Position numbers and translations under genes: made by a program
Origin: Aquincolibacterium sp964606385
GTDB lineage: Bacteria > Omnitrophota > Omnitrophia > Omnitrophales > Aquincolibacteriaceae
Direction of reading: 5' to 3'
Assembly (NCBI GenBank): GCA_964606385.1
Contig: CAZSFZ010000002.1
Span: 1 to 64,000, forward strand
DNA: 64,000 nt
Shown here: positions 1-10,182 of the stretch, in pieces
Layout: the number at the start of each line of letters is the position of its first letter
How positions within the stretch are numbered: the stretch's first letter is position 1
The notes under the pieces: model-generated
The model's database searches: none
What the model was told of the DNA's origin: nothing
What the model saw: the letters and a program-made list of their open reading frames with translations, nothing else

Positions 1-3000
1 TAGAACGTGCTCGGATCGGTGTTGTAATAGGAGTTTGTAACGGTTCCGCTATCCGCACCCGCTAATGCGCCCGTCGAACTATTCACAAGTCCCGTGGCAA
101 AACTTGAGGTGATGACGCCCGTAGTATCATTCAACCCGACTAAGGCGCCGACATTGCTGCCATTACTCTGCACATTCCCGGTGCTGTAAGAGTTACTGAT
201 GTTACCGCGGCTGTATCCCGCCAACCCGCCGATCGAACTGCCGTTCGCCGTGACGCTGGCCGTGCTATAGGAATCGCTGATATTCCCCGCATTGGTCCCC
301 ACCAAACCACCGGCATCCCAGATCCCTTCCGCGATCACGCTGCCCGTGCTATAGGAATCGGTGACGCTGGCCCCTTCATTGTTCAATCCCACTAATCCTC
401 CCACCCAGCTTCCGCTGGCATGCAAAGACCCGGAGTAGCTTGAATTCGCGATACTGCCTTCATTGATTCCGACAAGACCCCCCACATCATCCGTGCCGGT
501 CACATTGCCGGCAGCATAGGAATTTTGTATAGCGTCTTGGTTGCTGCCTACCAAACCGCCTACTTGTTGAGCCCCGCTGACGTTAGCAGTCGAATAAGAA
601 TTAAAAATCGGCCCCGTATTTCGTCCCACCAAACCTCCGGTTTCACCAGACATAGAGTAACCACCCGTGACAGCCCCCGAAGAATATACATTTTGGATAT
701 CCCCCTGATTCTGCCCAACTAAAGCGCCCACCATATCCCTGCCGGTCACTGAGGCATCAACGAGCCCGACATTCCGGATGGAGGCGGTGTGCTCATTGTT
801 ATAAAGGTAGGAGAAAAGACCTATGTAATCCTCGTTGGAACGATTGATCGTAAGCCCTGAGATCGTATGTCCATTCCCGTCAAAACTGGCACCATAACAA
901 CTGATATCCTGCCCGATCGGATCAAAACCATAATGACCACCCATGCCGTCGGAATTCCAACTCGCCGTTGAGGATGCGTCAATACTGTTTGCGAGTTCAA
1001 AATTGGTATAAAGATTCTGTTTCATGGCCTGAAGGTCATAGACATCACGAACCCAAAAAGCGTTTTCCATCACATCAAAAGCCCCAAAGCGATGGAAACT
1101 CCCATTCATGAACTGAGGGATACTAAAACTCCCACCCACTGAAAACGCGTGCATGGTCGGACTGTTATCAATAAATGTCCCGCTTTCCTGCACAAAATTA
1201 CCTGTAATGGTTACATTTGCTTGTTGCTCAACTGTGCCCCAATAACCCGACACGATCGTGAAATTGACGACGGTGATATCCGTGTTGATTAAACTACCGT
1301 AGGAGGAATACATGTTATCGAATACTACTGAATCGGCAGCGGTGGGCACCAAACCGCTCGACCAGTTCGAGCCGATCGACCACCAGTTGTCCCCCATCCC
1401 ATTGTAGATCCAGTAAAGAATCGAGCTCGGCGGCGGAGGATCAATCGGCGTGCCATAATTTTCCCATTGGAGATGCGGCAGAGAATCGCTATAGCCGTCC
1501 CAATTCCCGCCTTCCTGGAAATTCCAATTGGAATAGACTGCGTGGGTGTTTCCATAGAAAGCACTCGCGCCACCGGGTTCAAAGACCCCTTTGCCGGTCT
1601 GATCCCCATGACTATCATCCGTATAGAATGAATTGGTGATCGTTGCAGCGCTATATCCCACAAGACCGCCTACATTACTGTTCTGACCCGTTACTGTTCC
1701 GGTAGCAAAGGAATTTGAAATGGTGGAGGAAGCGGTGGCGCCAACAAGTCCGCCAGTAGAAAGACTCGACGCAATATTACCGGTCGCGTAAGAATTATTA
1801 ACAGAAGAACCCCATAGATCACCCACAAGTCCTCCCGCGGAATCATACATACTTACATCGCCGCCCGCATAGGAGTCTTCAATGGTCGAAGAATAAAAAG
1901 TGCCCGCCAGGCCGCCTGCATCCTGGTCGCCGGTCCCCGTAACATTTACAATGGCATAAGAACGCAATATGCTGGAGGAGTCGCTGTAGCCGACGAGACC
2001 TCCGCCGGAATCTCCAGCAAAATTAATGCTGCCTGTCGCATAGCTTTCAATAATTGATGTGTTGGAAACCATTTGTCCGGCAAGGCCGCCGACGTAAGAA
2101 AGACCTCTAATATCTAAATCGGTAAGACCGACATTTCTGACTTCGGCATGATTCAGATGTCCAAAAAGACCTACGTTCCCTTCTGCGGACCGATTGATTG
2201 TGAGACCCGTTATCACATGGCCAGCTCCATCAAAAATACCGCTATAAGCGAACACCCCATCACCAACAGGATCAAAGCCGTAATAACCACCCATACCGTC
2301 AGAATTCCAGTTCGCGGTCGTGGAGGCATCAATGTCGTTAGCGAGAGCGAAATTAGAAGAGAGGAAGCCTTTCATAGCCTGAAGGCCATACACATCATGG
2401 ATCACATAATTACCTGACATGTCGGGAGAATAACGGAAAAAAGTTCCCTGACCATATTCCGGCACACTAAAACTTCCGCCGACTGAAAAGTTACAAACTA
2501 CCGGATCCCCTTGAAAAGTCCCGCTGGTCTGCGCGTAATCACCGGTCACGGTCACGCTACCGTTCTGAGAGATTGTGCCTGAATAACCATTTCCTATAGT
2601 GAAGTTCGTTACCGTAATATCGGCATCAATCAAAACGTCGTAGTTTGAATAAGATGAGTCAAAACCTACGGAGTCTGTGGCCGTGGGAACCAACCCGCCC
2701 GACCAGTTCGAGCCGATCGACCACCAGTTATCCCCCATCCCGTTATAGATCCAGTAGAGAATCGAGCCGACTGTCGGGGTGAAATTTTCGTATTTCAGAT
2801 GCGGCAGGGCATTCGCGAAAGAGTCCCATGTATTCGTAAAATCCCAGGCCGGAGTTCCTCCCACGCTCCCGTTTTCCCAGTACACGGGATGGGTGTTACT
2901 ATAAAAGGCGCTAACCCCGTTAGGCTCAAAGGCCCCTTTTCCGGTCTGGTCGCCATGGCTATTGTCCAGAAAGTACGAATTATCTATCGTAGATGATGAA

Positions 3001-6000
3001 TAAGCATTGAGGCCAACCAAGCCTCCCGTATCACTTCCTCCAGAAACATTTCCAAGAGCATAAGAATTTGTGATCAATGATGAATTGGTTTGTCCCGCCA
3101 ATCCGCCAACATAACCGTTCCCTGAAATATCGCCCTTTGCATAGGAGTTGGTTATAGATCCCCCGTCAAGCAAAGCTCCAACAAGACCCCCCGCATTAAA
3201 ACCACCCGAAACTAGACCCTCGGCGTAAGAGTCAAAGATAGAGGCGCCGCTGTTCGTCCCTACCAACCCTCCCGTCTCATAATCACCATCCACATCACCT
3301 AAAGCATAAGATTGAACGATTGATCCGGAAGCGGCTTGGTAACCCACCAGCCCCCCAACATATTGAAACCCACTGACATTTCCGGTGGCATAAGAACGAT
3401 TGATTCCTCCTTCATTTAAACCGACTAGGCCGCCAACCCTGTTTATGCCAGTTACAGCACCTAAAGCATAAGAATTTGCGATGCTGGAACCGCTTGTGCT
3501 TGCTCCCACCAAACCGCCAGCATTCGAACCTCCGCTGACACCGCCATTGCTATAGCTATTGGATATCGAAGAAGAATTGTTGTACCCGACCAAACCGCCA
3601 ACCTCACTTCCGCCTGTCACACTACCGGTGCTGTAACTTTCAGAGATGGAAGAGAACTGACTCTCCCCGACCAAACCTCCCACCTCAGCGCCAGCGCCGC
3701 TCACATCGCCAGTATTATAACTCTTGGAGATAGATGAAAAATTAGTCGCATATCCCACCAATCCGCCCACCAAATAATCCCCGCTAATACTGCCCCCGAC
3801 AAGGCCAACATTTTTAATCTCAGACCCATTCGTCTCACCAAACAATCCTACAAAAGGCATGCTCGGTCGGGAGATCGTAAGGCCTGTGATGGTATGTGAA
3901 GCGCCATTAAAGTGTCCGGTAAAATTGGACATATAATTTCCCACCGGCTCAAAGCCTGCGCCGCCATTCCAATTTACGGTAGAAGAAGCATCAATATCAT
4001 TAGCGAGGATGTAGTTCGCAGCAAGATCCAGATACATCAATTGCAGCTGTATCGCATCGGTTATATTAGTGGAATACCGCATCTGAAGAAGAGGCAAGCC
4101 GCCGTTATTCCCCGACATCGCCCACACGGAACTATCACGCGTGGACGCGATGTCCCATGTTGAATAGATCCCGTAGGCCTTATTGAAAAAACTGGAAGTA
4201 AGATCATTGGATTCATAATCAACGGAACCGTTCGTTTCTCCAATGGCATATATCGCATTCCCCCCTGCAGGTGATCCAACGCCTGATATCCCGTACCAGC
4301 CGCTATTCGTGATCGTTCCCGTGCTGTAGCCGGCGAGCCCCCCGGCGATATCCCCGCTCACGGCTCCAACCGCATACGAATTATTAATAGATCCGAGGCC
4401 GGGCGCATACCCTACCAAACCGCCTACATAGCGTCCCCCTGTCGTCACATTCCCCGCAGCGTAAGAATTCGTGATCGAGGCATTGATATCCATCCCGCTA
4501 TAACCAGCTAAACCGCCCACAAACCAGACGGAAGCACCGCCCGTCACATTCCCAACAGCGTATGAATCAGTAATAGCGCCTGCATTCTGTCCGACTAAAC
4601 CCCCAATGGCCCAACCATTGCCTATGATGGACTCTGTCGTATACGCATTAGTGATAGAGCCCTGGCTTCTTCCTGCTAATACACCGCTGGTCCCTCCCGC
4701 AACAATATAAGTCACGGAGGGGTCCGTCCCGACGATGCCGATATTTTGAACGTCTCCATTTAAATTAGCAAAGAGACCTACATAACCCTGTGAAGGTCTA
4801 TTGATGTAAAGATCACTGATAACGTTTCCGTTTCCTTCCAGCGCTCCATCAAACATTACCATTTGGCTTCCAATGGGCTCAAAGCCTGCGCCGCCATTCC
4901 AATTTACGGTAGAAGAAGCATCAATATCATTAGCGAGGATGTAGTTCGCAGCAAGATCCAGATACATCAATTGCAGCTGTATCGCATCGGTTATATTAGT
5001 GGAATAGCGCATCTGAAGAAGCGGAAACGCCCCGTTATTTCCCGACATCGCCCATGTGTGACCAAGCGCGGAACTGATATCCCAACCCGAAAATGTCATT
5101 GAATTCATCATTTCCGCGGTAGTCTTGCCTTCGACAGAACCTGAACCTTGCCCAGCGCTCGCCGTCTGTCCCGAGGTTTCGGTATTCCAGTAATTGTTGC
5201 TAAGCGCCCCCCCGTTAAATACTCCTATGAGACCGCCGACATTTGAAGAACCAGCCACATGTCCTGTCGAATAACTGTTCGAAAGCGTAGTGTTCCCATC
5301 GCCAAAGGATCCTGCAAAACCACCGACCTGATCACTCCCCGTAACATTCCCTGTCGCATAAGCATTCGTCAATCCGGTGGAGGATCCTACTGTGCCGACA
5401 AAACCGCCCACGTCCTGCGCTGTAGGAGCGTAAACATTGCCGGTAGCATAGGCACTGTTGACAGAACTTCCTTCCGTCATGGTCCCCGCGAAACCGCCAA
5501 TGCCCCAGCTAGTACCCGTTACATCCCCGGTCGCATAAACGTTCGTAAAGGTGGTACCGCGGCCCTGACCGCCGAATCCGCCGACCCCGGTACGGCCGTG
5601 AACATCAGCGCCGGAAAAAGCGTTTGTGAACGAACTGCCGTAGTGGAACCATCCAACAAGCCCTCCCACATTGTCTTGGCCTGTAACGCTCCCGCCTACA
5701 AGACCCACATTTTGGACAGAAGCCCCGTCCGTAATGCTGAAAAGACCTACGGAATCCATGGCGGGGCGGTTGATCGTAAGGCCTGAAATCGTATAACCTT
5801 GCCCGTCGAATGTTCCCGTAAAATAAGGCGAAGATCCTATCGGTTCAAACCCAAGCCCGCCGTTCCAGTTCGCGGTTTCCGAGGCATCAACGTTGTTGGC
5901 GAGGGTGTAGTCCGCCGCAAGATCGAGGAACATCAATTGAAGAGAGGTCGAATCGGTAATATTTGTGGAATAGCGCATCTGGAGAAGAGGCAGGCCGCCG

Positions 6001-9000
6001 TTATTTCCCGACATCGCCCAAGTCGAGCCGAGTGTCGACCCCACGCTCCATGGAGTCCCGGCCGTATAAACACTATGGGCCGGATTCATGAACGCCGCAA
6101 CACCACCCGATTCATAATTCGCGCTAGTCCAGGTACCGTATGTGTTATCAGTGTAGTAGGAGTTGTTCACATAAACAGAGTAACCACCATAACCCGCGAA
6201 TGGATCGGCAGAAGATCCCTCCAATAAATTAAAAGTGCTTGTCGTAAATGAGTTATCAATGGAGGTATACCCGGCCCAACCCACCAATCCTCCTACAGCG
6301 CCGCCGCCTTCCTGTACCGAGTTCACCGTAATACTTCCCGTGGCGTAGGAATTGGTGATCGAGGAACCGTAATCATTTCCCACCAACCCTCCCATATCGC
6401 TGGAATCCCCTCCAGAGATATTTCCTGTAGCGTAGGAATTAGTGATCGAGGAGGATTCAGACGCTCCCACCAATCCCCCCACAGCACTCCCCCCCGCAAC
6501 ATTCCCCGTGCTATATGAGCTTGCTATCATCCCGCCGTTATATCCGGCAAGACCTCCGCAATATTCGCCGCTACACGTGACGGCGCCCGTAGAATAAGAG
6601 TTGTCGATGGAACTATTATTGTTACCCACCAGTCCACCAGTGGCAATGGCTGCCCCGCTTACGTCCCCGGTCGCAAAAGAGTTAACGATCGAGCCAAGAT
6701 TCGTTCCGACCAACCCCCCTGCCGTGCTGTCAAAATCCCCGGGACTTGAAACGCTCGCTGTGGAATAGCTGTTACTAATGGAGGCTCCATAATAATTGTC
6801 ACCCACCAACCCGCCCGCCTGAGCACCTAAAATACTTCCCGTAACATAGGCATTCATGACAGCGCCCTTGTTCAACCCGACCAAACCTCCGGTCTTATGG
6901 TCACTTGTGCCGATGAATGGATGTTCGATGCTGACATCGACTAATCCGACATTGATAAGCACCGCGCTCTCTGATGTCGCACCAAACAATCCGGCAAGGT
7001 AATCGCTGTAAGCAAAATTTCGGTTGATCGTAAGGCCTGTGATCGTGTGGCCCTCGCCATCAAACGCGCCGGTGAACGGGTGAAGATTCATTCCCGCGTC
7101 ATAACTCCCCACCGGTTCAAAACCTAAGCCACCGTTCCAGCTGGCAGTAGCGGAAGCGTTGATGTTGTTGGCGAGGGTGTAATTCGCAGCAAGATCCAGA
7201 TACATCAATTGCAGCTGCGTCGCATCGGTAATATTCGTGGAATACCGCATCTGAAGAAGAGGCAGGCCGCCGTTATTTCCCGACATCGCCCACGTGTGCC
7301 CCAACGTTGAACCCATATCCCATCCAGTAAGCCCCCATCCATTTGCCCCAGGATCGGCATAAACACCATAATCGGCATCAAAAAATTCACCTACCGTCGC
7401 GAACCGGTTCTCAACATTCCAGCCCTCTCCAACATCGTAAACAGCATTACCTCCTGAGCCCGTCCATACACCATTGCTGATCACATCTCCAGAAACGGGA
7501 GTGCTGTTGTAGCCGATCAATCGCCCGACCGAACTAGTCGCCCCCACCCCCGTAACATTGCCGATCGCAAAACTGCTCCACACATCCCCGTCCGTATTGG
7601 AACCGACTAAACCTCCCACATGGCCTCCGTCGACTCCCCCGTAAACATTGCCCGCCGCATAAGAATTAAAGATACGCGTCCCGGAACCATAATTCACCCC
7701 CACCAATCCTCCCACGTCGGCAGCCGTTTCGCTCGTAACGTTCCCAAGGGCATATGTATTTTGAATAAGCGCCCCGGTCGAATTCCATGCGACCAGGCCC
7801 GCGGCCGGACCCGCTGTTTTTGATTCTACCGAGACATTCGTATAAGAATTCTGAACCGTCCCCGTATTGGACCCTACAAGACCGGCCACGGATTCACCGC
7901 CCAGCACGGACCCGCCTGAAACATAAGCATTGGTAATGATCCCCCCGTTGTTCGTGGCTACAAGCGCTCCCACGCTATCAAGACCCGTCACATCTACATC
8001 ACGCAGTCCCACGTTTGAAATCATCCCGTTGTTGACCGTTCCAAAGAGGCCGACCGGCGATTGATTGGGACGGTTGATATACAGGTCAGAAATTGCAAAA
8101 CTCTGACCATCAAAAGAGCCGGAGAAACCTTCGACAGGAGCAAAGCCCTGATAGGGCATGTTTTCACCTGTCCAATTCTCCGGTGTATTATCTGCGATCC
8201 AGTTCCAGCTCGTTGTCGATGAGGCGTCAACGTTGTTAGCCAAGGTGTAAGAAGCAAAGAGATCATTCGACATTCCCTGAAGCTGGGTCACATCGTAGAT
8301 GAGATAAGGATCGAGGGCTGTGCCGCTGCCGACGGTTTTGGAAAATGTCACGCCGTTCTCTGTTTTGAAAGTCACGACATCGATATCGTCCACATTGGTT
8401 TGCGAACTAAAGATCACATCATTCGGGCCATTCCGGCCAAGCGTCAAGGTCCCGATACCGCTCATGGGAGTAATGACTGAATTCTCTCCGGCGCGGATGG
8501 TCAGGTCATATCCGTTCCCCGTAATAAGATCGTAATCCTGTCCCAGCCAGAAATAGCCCATTCCATCCCCGTCGCTATCGGCATTAAAAACGGTGTTGCC
8601 GCCCAGCGTGACATGGTTGGGTTCGCTGCCGTCCGAAAAACTCCCGGTGGCGTTCAAGATCACCTCGCCCAAAAAGGTCACGTCTCCTAAAAAAGAATAA
8701 TTCTCGTCAAAATATTCTCCGCCCTCGATCGTACCGCTTAAGGTCGCGGCAAGGTCGATGTTGTCAAAATAAGCCCTGGAAACTCCAAGATAGCCGCTAG
8801 TGTGGAACGTGTAGCCGCTTTCGCGAAGCACTTCGGCCTTGATCGTTCCCTCGTTCACGACCGATCCGGTCCCGGCATCGATCTCAATCGATCCCCCCGT
8901 CGCGTCCATCGTTCCGGCATTAATAACCGATCCGACCCCGGAGGTCGGATTGGGTTCGATATCCCGTTCCTCGTTCCCCGTTCCCCGTGCAGTATCGATC

Positions 9001-9953
9001 TTGATCTGCCCATTCATGGCCTGAATAATAGCCTCATTGTAGATATCGTCCATCGACTGGAATTCGATCGTGCCGTCATCCGCCCGAACCACGGAGACCG
9101 CATTCGCGTTCTTTTCGAGATGGATCGCTTTCTCAAAAAGTCCGTCGACCGCTTGGGCGTTCAGGACCACTTTGCCGCCATCTGCCGTAATGCTGCCGGA
9201 GTTCTTGATCTGGTCCTGGAGCCCCATGGCGTTGGCCGTTGCTTCGTCCACGCCAATCGAGACCATGCCGTCGGGTGAGATCCCGACCGTCACGGTGTTG
9301 CCCGCGGCGAGCGCCACGGTGCCCATCGGGACTTCAATACTGCCCTGGTTCTCGATGGCGTTCGCGACCAGCGCGACAAGATCAGCGTTATTCCCAACAA
9401 TACGTCCCTCATTCATCAGGAATCCTGTGTTCCCCTCGAACTGATACTGGCGGGCCAGGAAGTTGGTTAGGGAAAGATTGAGAGGCAGCGTCGAGGCGAT
9501 GAGGGACGCGTTGTTGAGATTGATAAGACCGGTGGAACCGATATTGATCCCCGCGATGTTTTGCAGGATAAAGTCCAGGTTGGATAAATTCATGGTGCCG
9601 AAAATGTTCGAAGCCTGGCCGCCGTTCACGAGAAGCGCGAGGCTCGCGTTCTGGCTGAGGCCTGAGATGTTATAAATATTATTCTGAGGGACATTGAACT
9701 CGGGGACGTTCCACACGGGGTTGCCTGTGACGTTCCAGCTCGTGGTATTGTCCTGGACATTCACTTCGACCGAGCCGCCCTCCAGGTTGATCGTCTCGGC
9801 CATCACAGGACTGACACACATGGACCAGGTAAAAACGAACGCAACCAGTGACGCCGTCACTTTCCGCAAGCCCGCCCAACCTCGGGTGTTGGATTGGCAG
9901 GTCACGGATGTTTTTCTTTCCCGTTTTTGAGTTAAAAAATCTTCTCTGTCCAT
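1..9953 (-). CDS. Giant secreted GLUG-repeat adhesin with haemagglutinin-like N-terminus (partial)
   Basis: The frame is open from the ATG at 9953 to the left edge (at least 3,317 codons, no stop) and continues outside the window. Residues 1-52 form a long signal peptide with a basic start, a hydrophobic core and a likely cut after Val-Met-Ala. Residues about 55-300 resemble the filamentous haemagglutinin/TPS secretion domain (NLSNLDFILQNIAG, LINLNNASLIASTL, GTVALAAGNTVTV). From about residue 555 onward there are seven modules of GLUG repeats (GGLVG.N.G.I.NSYATGNVTG style). The last visible modules also carry an extra beta-rich unit (GDNWWSIGSNWSGGLVP). GGAAGGGG lies 9 nt before the ATG. Such proteins are usually surface or extracellular adhesins, and two-partner secretion is plausible, but no TpsB partner is visible here. 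The function (adhesion, predation or biofilm) is inferred. Confidence 0.88.
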   Translation of the reverse strand, partial: MDREDFLTQKRERKTSVTCQSNTRGWAGLRKVTASLVAFVFTWSMCVSPVMAETINLEGGSVEVNVQDNTTSWNVTGNPVWNVPEFNVPQNNIYNISGLSQNASLALLVNGGQASNIFGTMNLSNLDFILQNIAGINIGSTGLINLNNASLIASTLPLNLSLTNFLARQYQFEGNTGFLMNEGRIVGNNADLVALVANAIENQGSIEVPMGTVALAAGNTVTVGISPDGMVSIGVDEATANAMGLQDQIKNSGSITADGGKVVLNAQAVDGLFEKAIHLEKNANAVSVVRADDGTIEFQSMDDIYNEAIIQAMNGQIKIDTARGTGNEERDIEPNPTSGVGSVINAGTMDATGGSIEIDAGTGSVVNEGTIKAEVLRESGYTFHTSGYLGVSRAYFDNIDLAATLSGTIEGGEYFDENYSFLGDVTFLGEVILNATGSFSDGSEPNHVTLGGNTVFNADSDGDGMGYFWLGQDYDLITGNGYDLTIRAGENSVITPMSGIGTLTLGRNGPNDVIFSSQTNVDDIDVVTFKTENGVTFSKTVGSGTALDPYLIYDVTQLQGMSNDLFASYTLANNVDASSTTSWNWIADNTPENWTGENMPYQGFAPVEGFSGSFDGQSFAISDLYINRPNQSPVGLFGTVNNGMISNVGLRDVDVTGLDSVGALVATNNGGIITNAYVSGGSVLGGESVAGLVGSNTGTVQNSYTNVSVESKTAGPAAGLVAWNSTGALIQNTYALGNVTSETAADVGGLVGVNYGSGTRIFNSYAAGNVYGGVDGGHVGGLVGSNTDGDVWSSFAIGNVTGVGATSSVGRLIGYNSTPVSGDVISNGVWTGSGGNAVYDVGEGWNVENRFATVGEFFDADYGVYADPGANGWGLTGWDMGSTLGHTWAMSGNNGGLPLLQMRYSTNITDATQLQLMYLDLAANYTLANNINASATASWNGGLGFEPVGSYDAGMNLHPFTGAFDGEGHTITGLTINRNFAYSDYLAGLFGATSESAVLINVGLVDVSIEHPFIGTSDHKTGGLVGLNKGAVMNAYVTGSILGAQAGGLVGDNYYGASISNSYSTASVSSPGDFDSTAGGLVGTNLGSIVNSFATGDVSGAAIATGGLVGNNNSSIDNSYSTGAVTCSGEYCGGLAGYNGGMIASSYSTGNVAGGSAVGGLVGASESSSITNSYATGNISGGDSSDMGGLVGNDYGSSITNSYATGSITVNSVQEGGGAVGGLVGWAGYTSIDNSFTTSTFNLLEGSSADPFAGYGGYSVYVNNSYYTDNTYGTWTSANYESGGVAAFMNPAHSVYTAGTPWSVGSTLGSTWAMSGNNGGLPLLQMRYSTNITDSTSLQLMFLDLAADYTLANNVDASETANWNGGLGFEPIGSSPYFTGTFDGQGYTISGLTINRPAMDSVGLFSITDGASVQNVGLVGGSVTGQDNVGGLVGWFHYGSSFTNAFSGADVHGRTGVGGFGGQGRGTTFTNVYATGDVTGTSWGIGGFAGTMTEGSSVNSAYATGNVYAPTAQDVGGFVGTVGSSTGLTNAYATGNVTGSDQVGGFAGSFGDGNTTLSNSYSTGHVAGSSNVGGLIGVFNGGALSNNYWNTETSGQTASAGQGSGSVEGKTTAEMMNSMTFSGWDISSALGHTWAMSGNNGAFPLLQMRYSTNITDAIQLQLMYLDLAANYILANDIDASSTVNWNGGAGFEPIGSQMVMFDGALEGNGNVISDLYINRPSQGYVGLFANLNGDVQNIGIVGTDPSVTYIVAGGTSGVLAGRSQGSITNAYTTESIIGNGWAIGGLVGQNAGAITDSYAVGNVTGGASVWFVGGLAGYSGMDINASITNSYAAGNVTTGGRYVGGLVGYAPGLGSINNSYAVGAVSGDIAGGLAGYSTGTITNSGWYGISGVGSPAGGNAIYAIGETNGSVDYESNDLTSSFFNKAYGIYSTWDIASTRDSSVWAMSGNNGGLPLLQMRYSTNITDAIQLQLMYLDLAANYILANDIDASSTVNWNGGAGFEPVGNYMSNFTGHFNGASHTITGLTISRPSMPFVGLFGETNGSEIKNVGLVGGSISGDYLVGGLVGYATNFSSISKSYNTGDVSGAGAEVGGLVGESQFSSISESYSTGSVTGGSEVGGLVGYNNSSSISNSYSNGGVSGGSNAGGLVGASTSGSSIANSYALGAVTGINRVGGLVGLNEGGINRSYATGNVSGFQYVGGLVGYQAASGSIVQSYALGDVDGDYETGGLVGTNSGASIFDSYAEGLVSGGFNAGGLVGALLDGGSITNSYAKGDISGNGYVGGLAGQTNSSLITNSYALGNVSGGSDTGGLVGLNAYSSSTIDNSYFLDNSHGDQTGKGAFEPNGVSAFYSNTHPVYWENGSVGGTPAWDFTNTWDSFANALPHLKYENFTPTVGSILYWIYNGMGDNWWSIGSNWSGGLVPTATDSVGFDSSYSNYDVLIDADITVTNFTIGNGYSGTISQNGSVTVTGDYAQTSGTFQGDPVVCNFSVGGSFSVPEYGQGTFFRYSPDMSGNYVIHDVYGLQAMKGFLSSNFALANDIDASTTANWNSDGMGGYYGFDPVGDGVFAYSGIFDGAGHVITGLTINRSAEGNVGLFGHLNHAEVRNVGLTDLDIRGLSYVGGLAGQMVSNTSIIESYATGSINFAGDSGGGLVGYSDSSSILRSYAIVNVTGTGDQDAGGLAGTFYSSTIEDSYAGGDVSMYDSAGGLVGDLWGSSVNNSYATGNIASSLSTGGLVGATASSTISNSFATGTVTGQNSNVGGLVGYSAATITNSFYTDDSHGDQTGKGVFEPGGASAFYGNTHAVYSNWNFQEGGNWDGYSDSLPHLQWENYGTPIDPPPPSSILYWIYNGMGDNWWSIGSNWSSGLVPTAADSVVFDNMYSSYGSLINTDITVVNFTIVSGYWGTVEQQANVTITGNFVQESGTFIDNSPTMHAFSVGGSFSIPQFMNGSFHRFGAFDVMENAFWVRDVYDLQAMKQNLYTNFELANSIDASSTASWNSDGMGGHYGFDPIGQDISCYGASFDGNGHTISGLTINRSNEDYIGLFSYLYNNEHTASIRNVGLVDASVTGRDMVGALVGQNQGDIQNVYSSGAVTGGYSMSGETGGLVGRNTGPIFNSYSTANVSGAQQVGGLVGSNQDAIQNSYAAGNVTGTDDVGGLVGINEGSIANSSYSGSLHASGSWVGGLVGLNNEGASVTDSYSTGSVIAEGIWDAGGLVGTNAGNISDSYSTASVTANGSSIGGLAGYSRGNISNSYSTGNVQSNGSNVGALVGLNDTTGVITSSFATGLVNSSTGALAGADSGTVTNSYYNTDPSTF
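3946..4091 (-). repeat. 146-bp recent duplication inside adhesin, copy 1
   Basis: Positions 3946-4091 match 4876-5021 at 145 of 146 bases; the only difference is C at 4077 against G at 5007. The block covers the module-opening segment (TNITD through GGAGFEP). The other module openings encode similar peptides with many synonymous changes, so near-identity here points to recent duplication or gene conversion of one 930-bp module. Confidence 0.93.
4876..5021 (-). repeat. 146-bp recent duplication inside adhesin, copy 2
   Basis: Partner of the block at 3946-4091, offset by exactly 930 bp (310 codons), so the reading frame is kept. It marks the edge of the module unit that was copied. Confidence 0.93.
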
Positions 9954-9982
9954 GTCTTTTATCCCCTTCCGTCTCTTATATA

Positions 9983-10000
9983 TAGCAAAAGCTATGCCAA
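9983..10000 (-). promoter_or_regulatory. Sigma-54 (-24/-12) promoter of the adhesin gene
   Basis: Read on the minus strand the site is TTGGCATAGCTTTTGCTA. GG (9998-9997) and GC (9986-9985) are separated by exactly 10 bases, as required for sigma-54, and the flanks match TGGCA..N..TTGCT. The predicted start is near 9973, giving a leader of about 20 nt that contains the GGAAGGGG ribosome site. A sigma-54 activator gene ends 183 bp upstream of the site, which supports the call. Confidence 0.82.
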
Positions 10001-10132
10001 GATGACTTTGGAGAATAAAAAAATGGCGTTTTTAACTTATTTAAAACAAAGGAGTTATGGCATGAAAAAAACGATTTTTTAGGACGTTCGGATGGAGGCT
10101 AAAAAAGGAGGATTTTTATGTTCATTTTTTGA

Positions 10133-10150
10133 GCAAATAGCGGCGTTTGC
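10133..10150. promoter_or_regulatory. Candidate upstream activator site (inverted repeat)
   Basis: GCAAA (10133-10137) and TTTGC (10146-10150) form an inverted repeat with an 8-bp spacer, centred about 168 bp upstream of the predicted adhesin start. The distance suits an NtrC-type enhancer, but the arms are only 5 bp, so this is tentative. The rest of 9954-10182 is AT-rich and shows no gene. Confidence 0.3.
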
Positions 10151-10182
10151 CCAAAATTTGAACAGATTGAAATGTTGTAATT

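Larger units (their letters stand above)
1..8330 (-). repeat. Seven GLUG modules (about 50 GLUG motifs) within the adhesin gene
   Basis: Each module opens with a conserved block (TQLQ.M..DLA.NYTLANN.DAS, then F.P.G and FDG.GHTI.GLTINRP, then VGLFG...NVGL). It is followed by five to ten GLUG motifs. Module openings lie near 8310, 7240, 5975, 5000, 4070, 2405 and 1055, so spacing varies from 930 to about 1,665 bp. By eye I counted roughly 6, 8, 6, 5, 10, 6 and 9 motifs per module; the last module is cut by the edge. Modules 2-5 are joined by a linker containing WAMSGNNG.LPLLQMRYSTNITD. The links before modules 6 and 7 instead carry a beta-sandwich-like NWSGGLVPTA unit. The counts are approximate. 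Confidence 0.85.

Noticed and set aside
1..8330. Regularly spaced repeats that could suggest a CRISPR array
   Set aside because: The repeats are degenerate, codon-phased and encode GLUG protein motifs; there are no uniform spacers and no cas genes.
525..9930. Many short open frames on the plus strand and on other minus frames across 525-9930
   Set aside because: They are shadows of the adhesin gene, whose frame reads continuously through all of them and gives coherent GLUG repeats.
10062..10082. Six-codon frame with ATG behind GGAG on the plus strand
   Set aside because: Too short to support as a gene, and it lies in an AT-rich gap where such matches arise by chance.
10061..10082. A-run/T-run hairpin as terminator of the NtrC-type regulator gene
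   Set aside because: The stem is only A-T pairs and no GC-rich stem precedes it; evidence is too weak to annotate.
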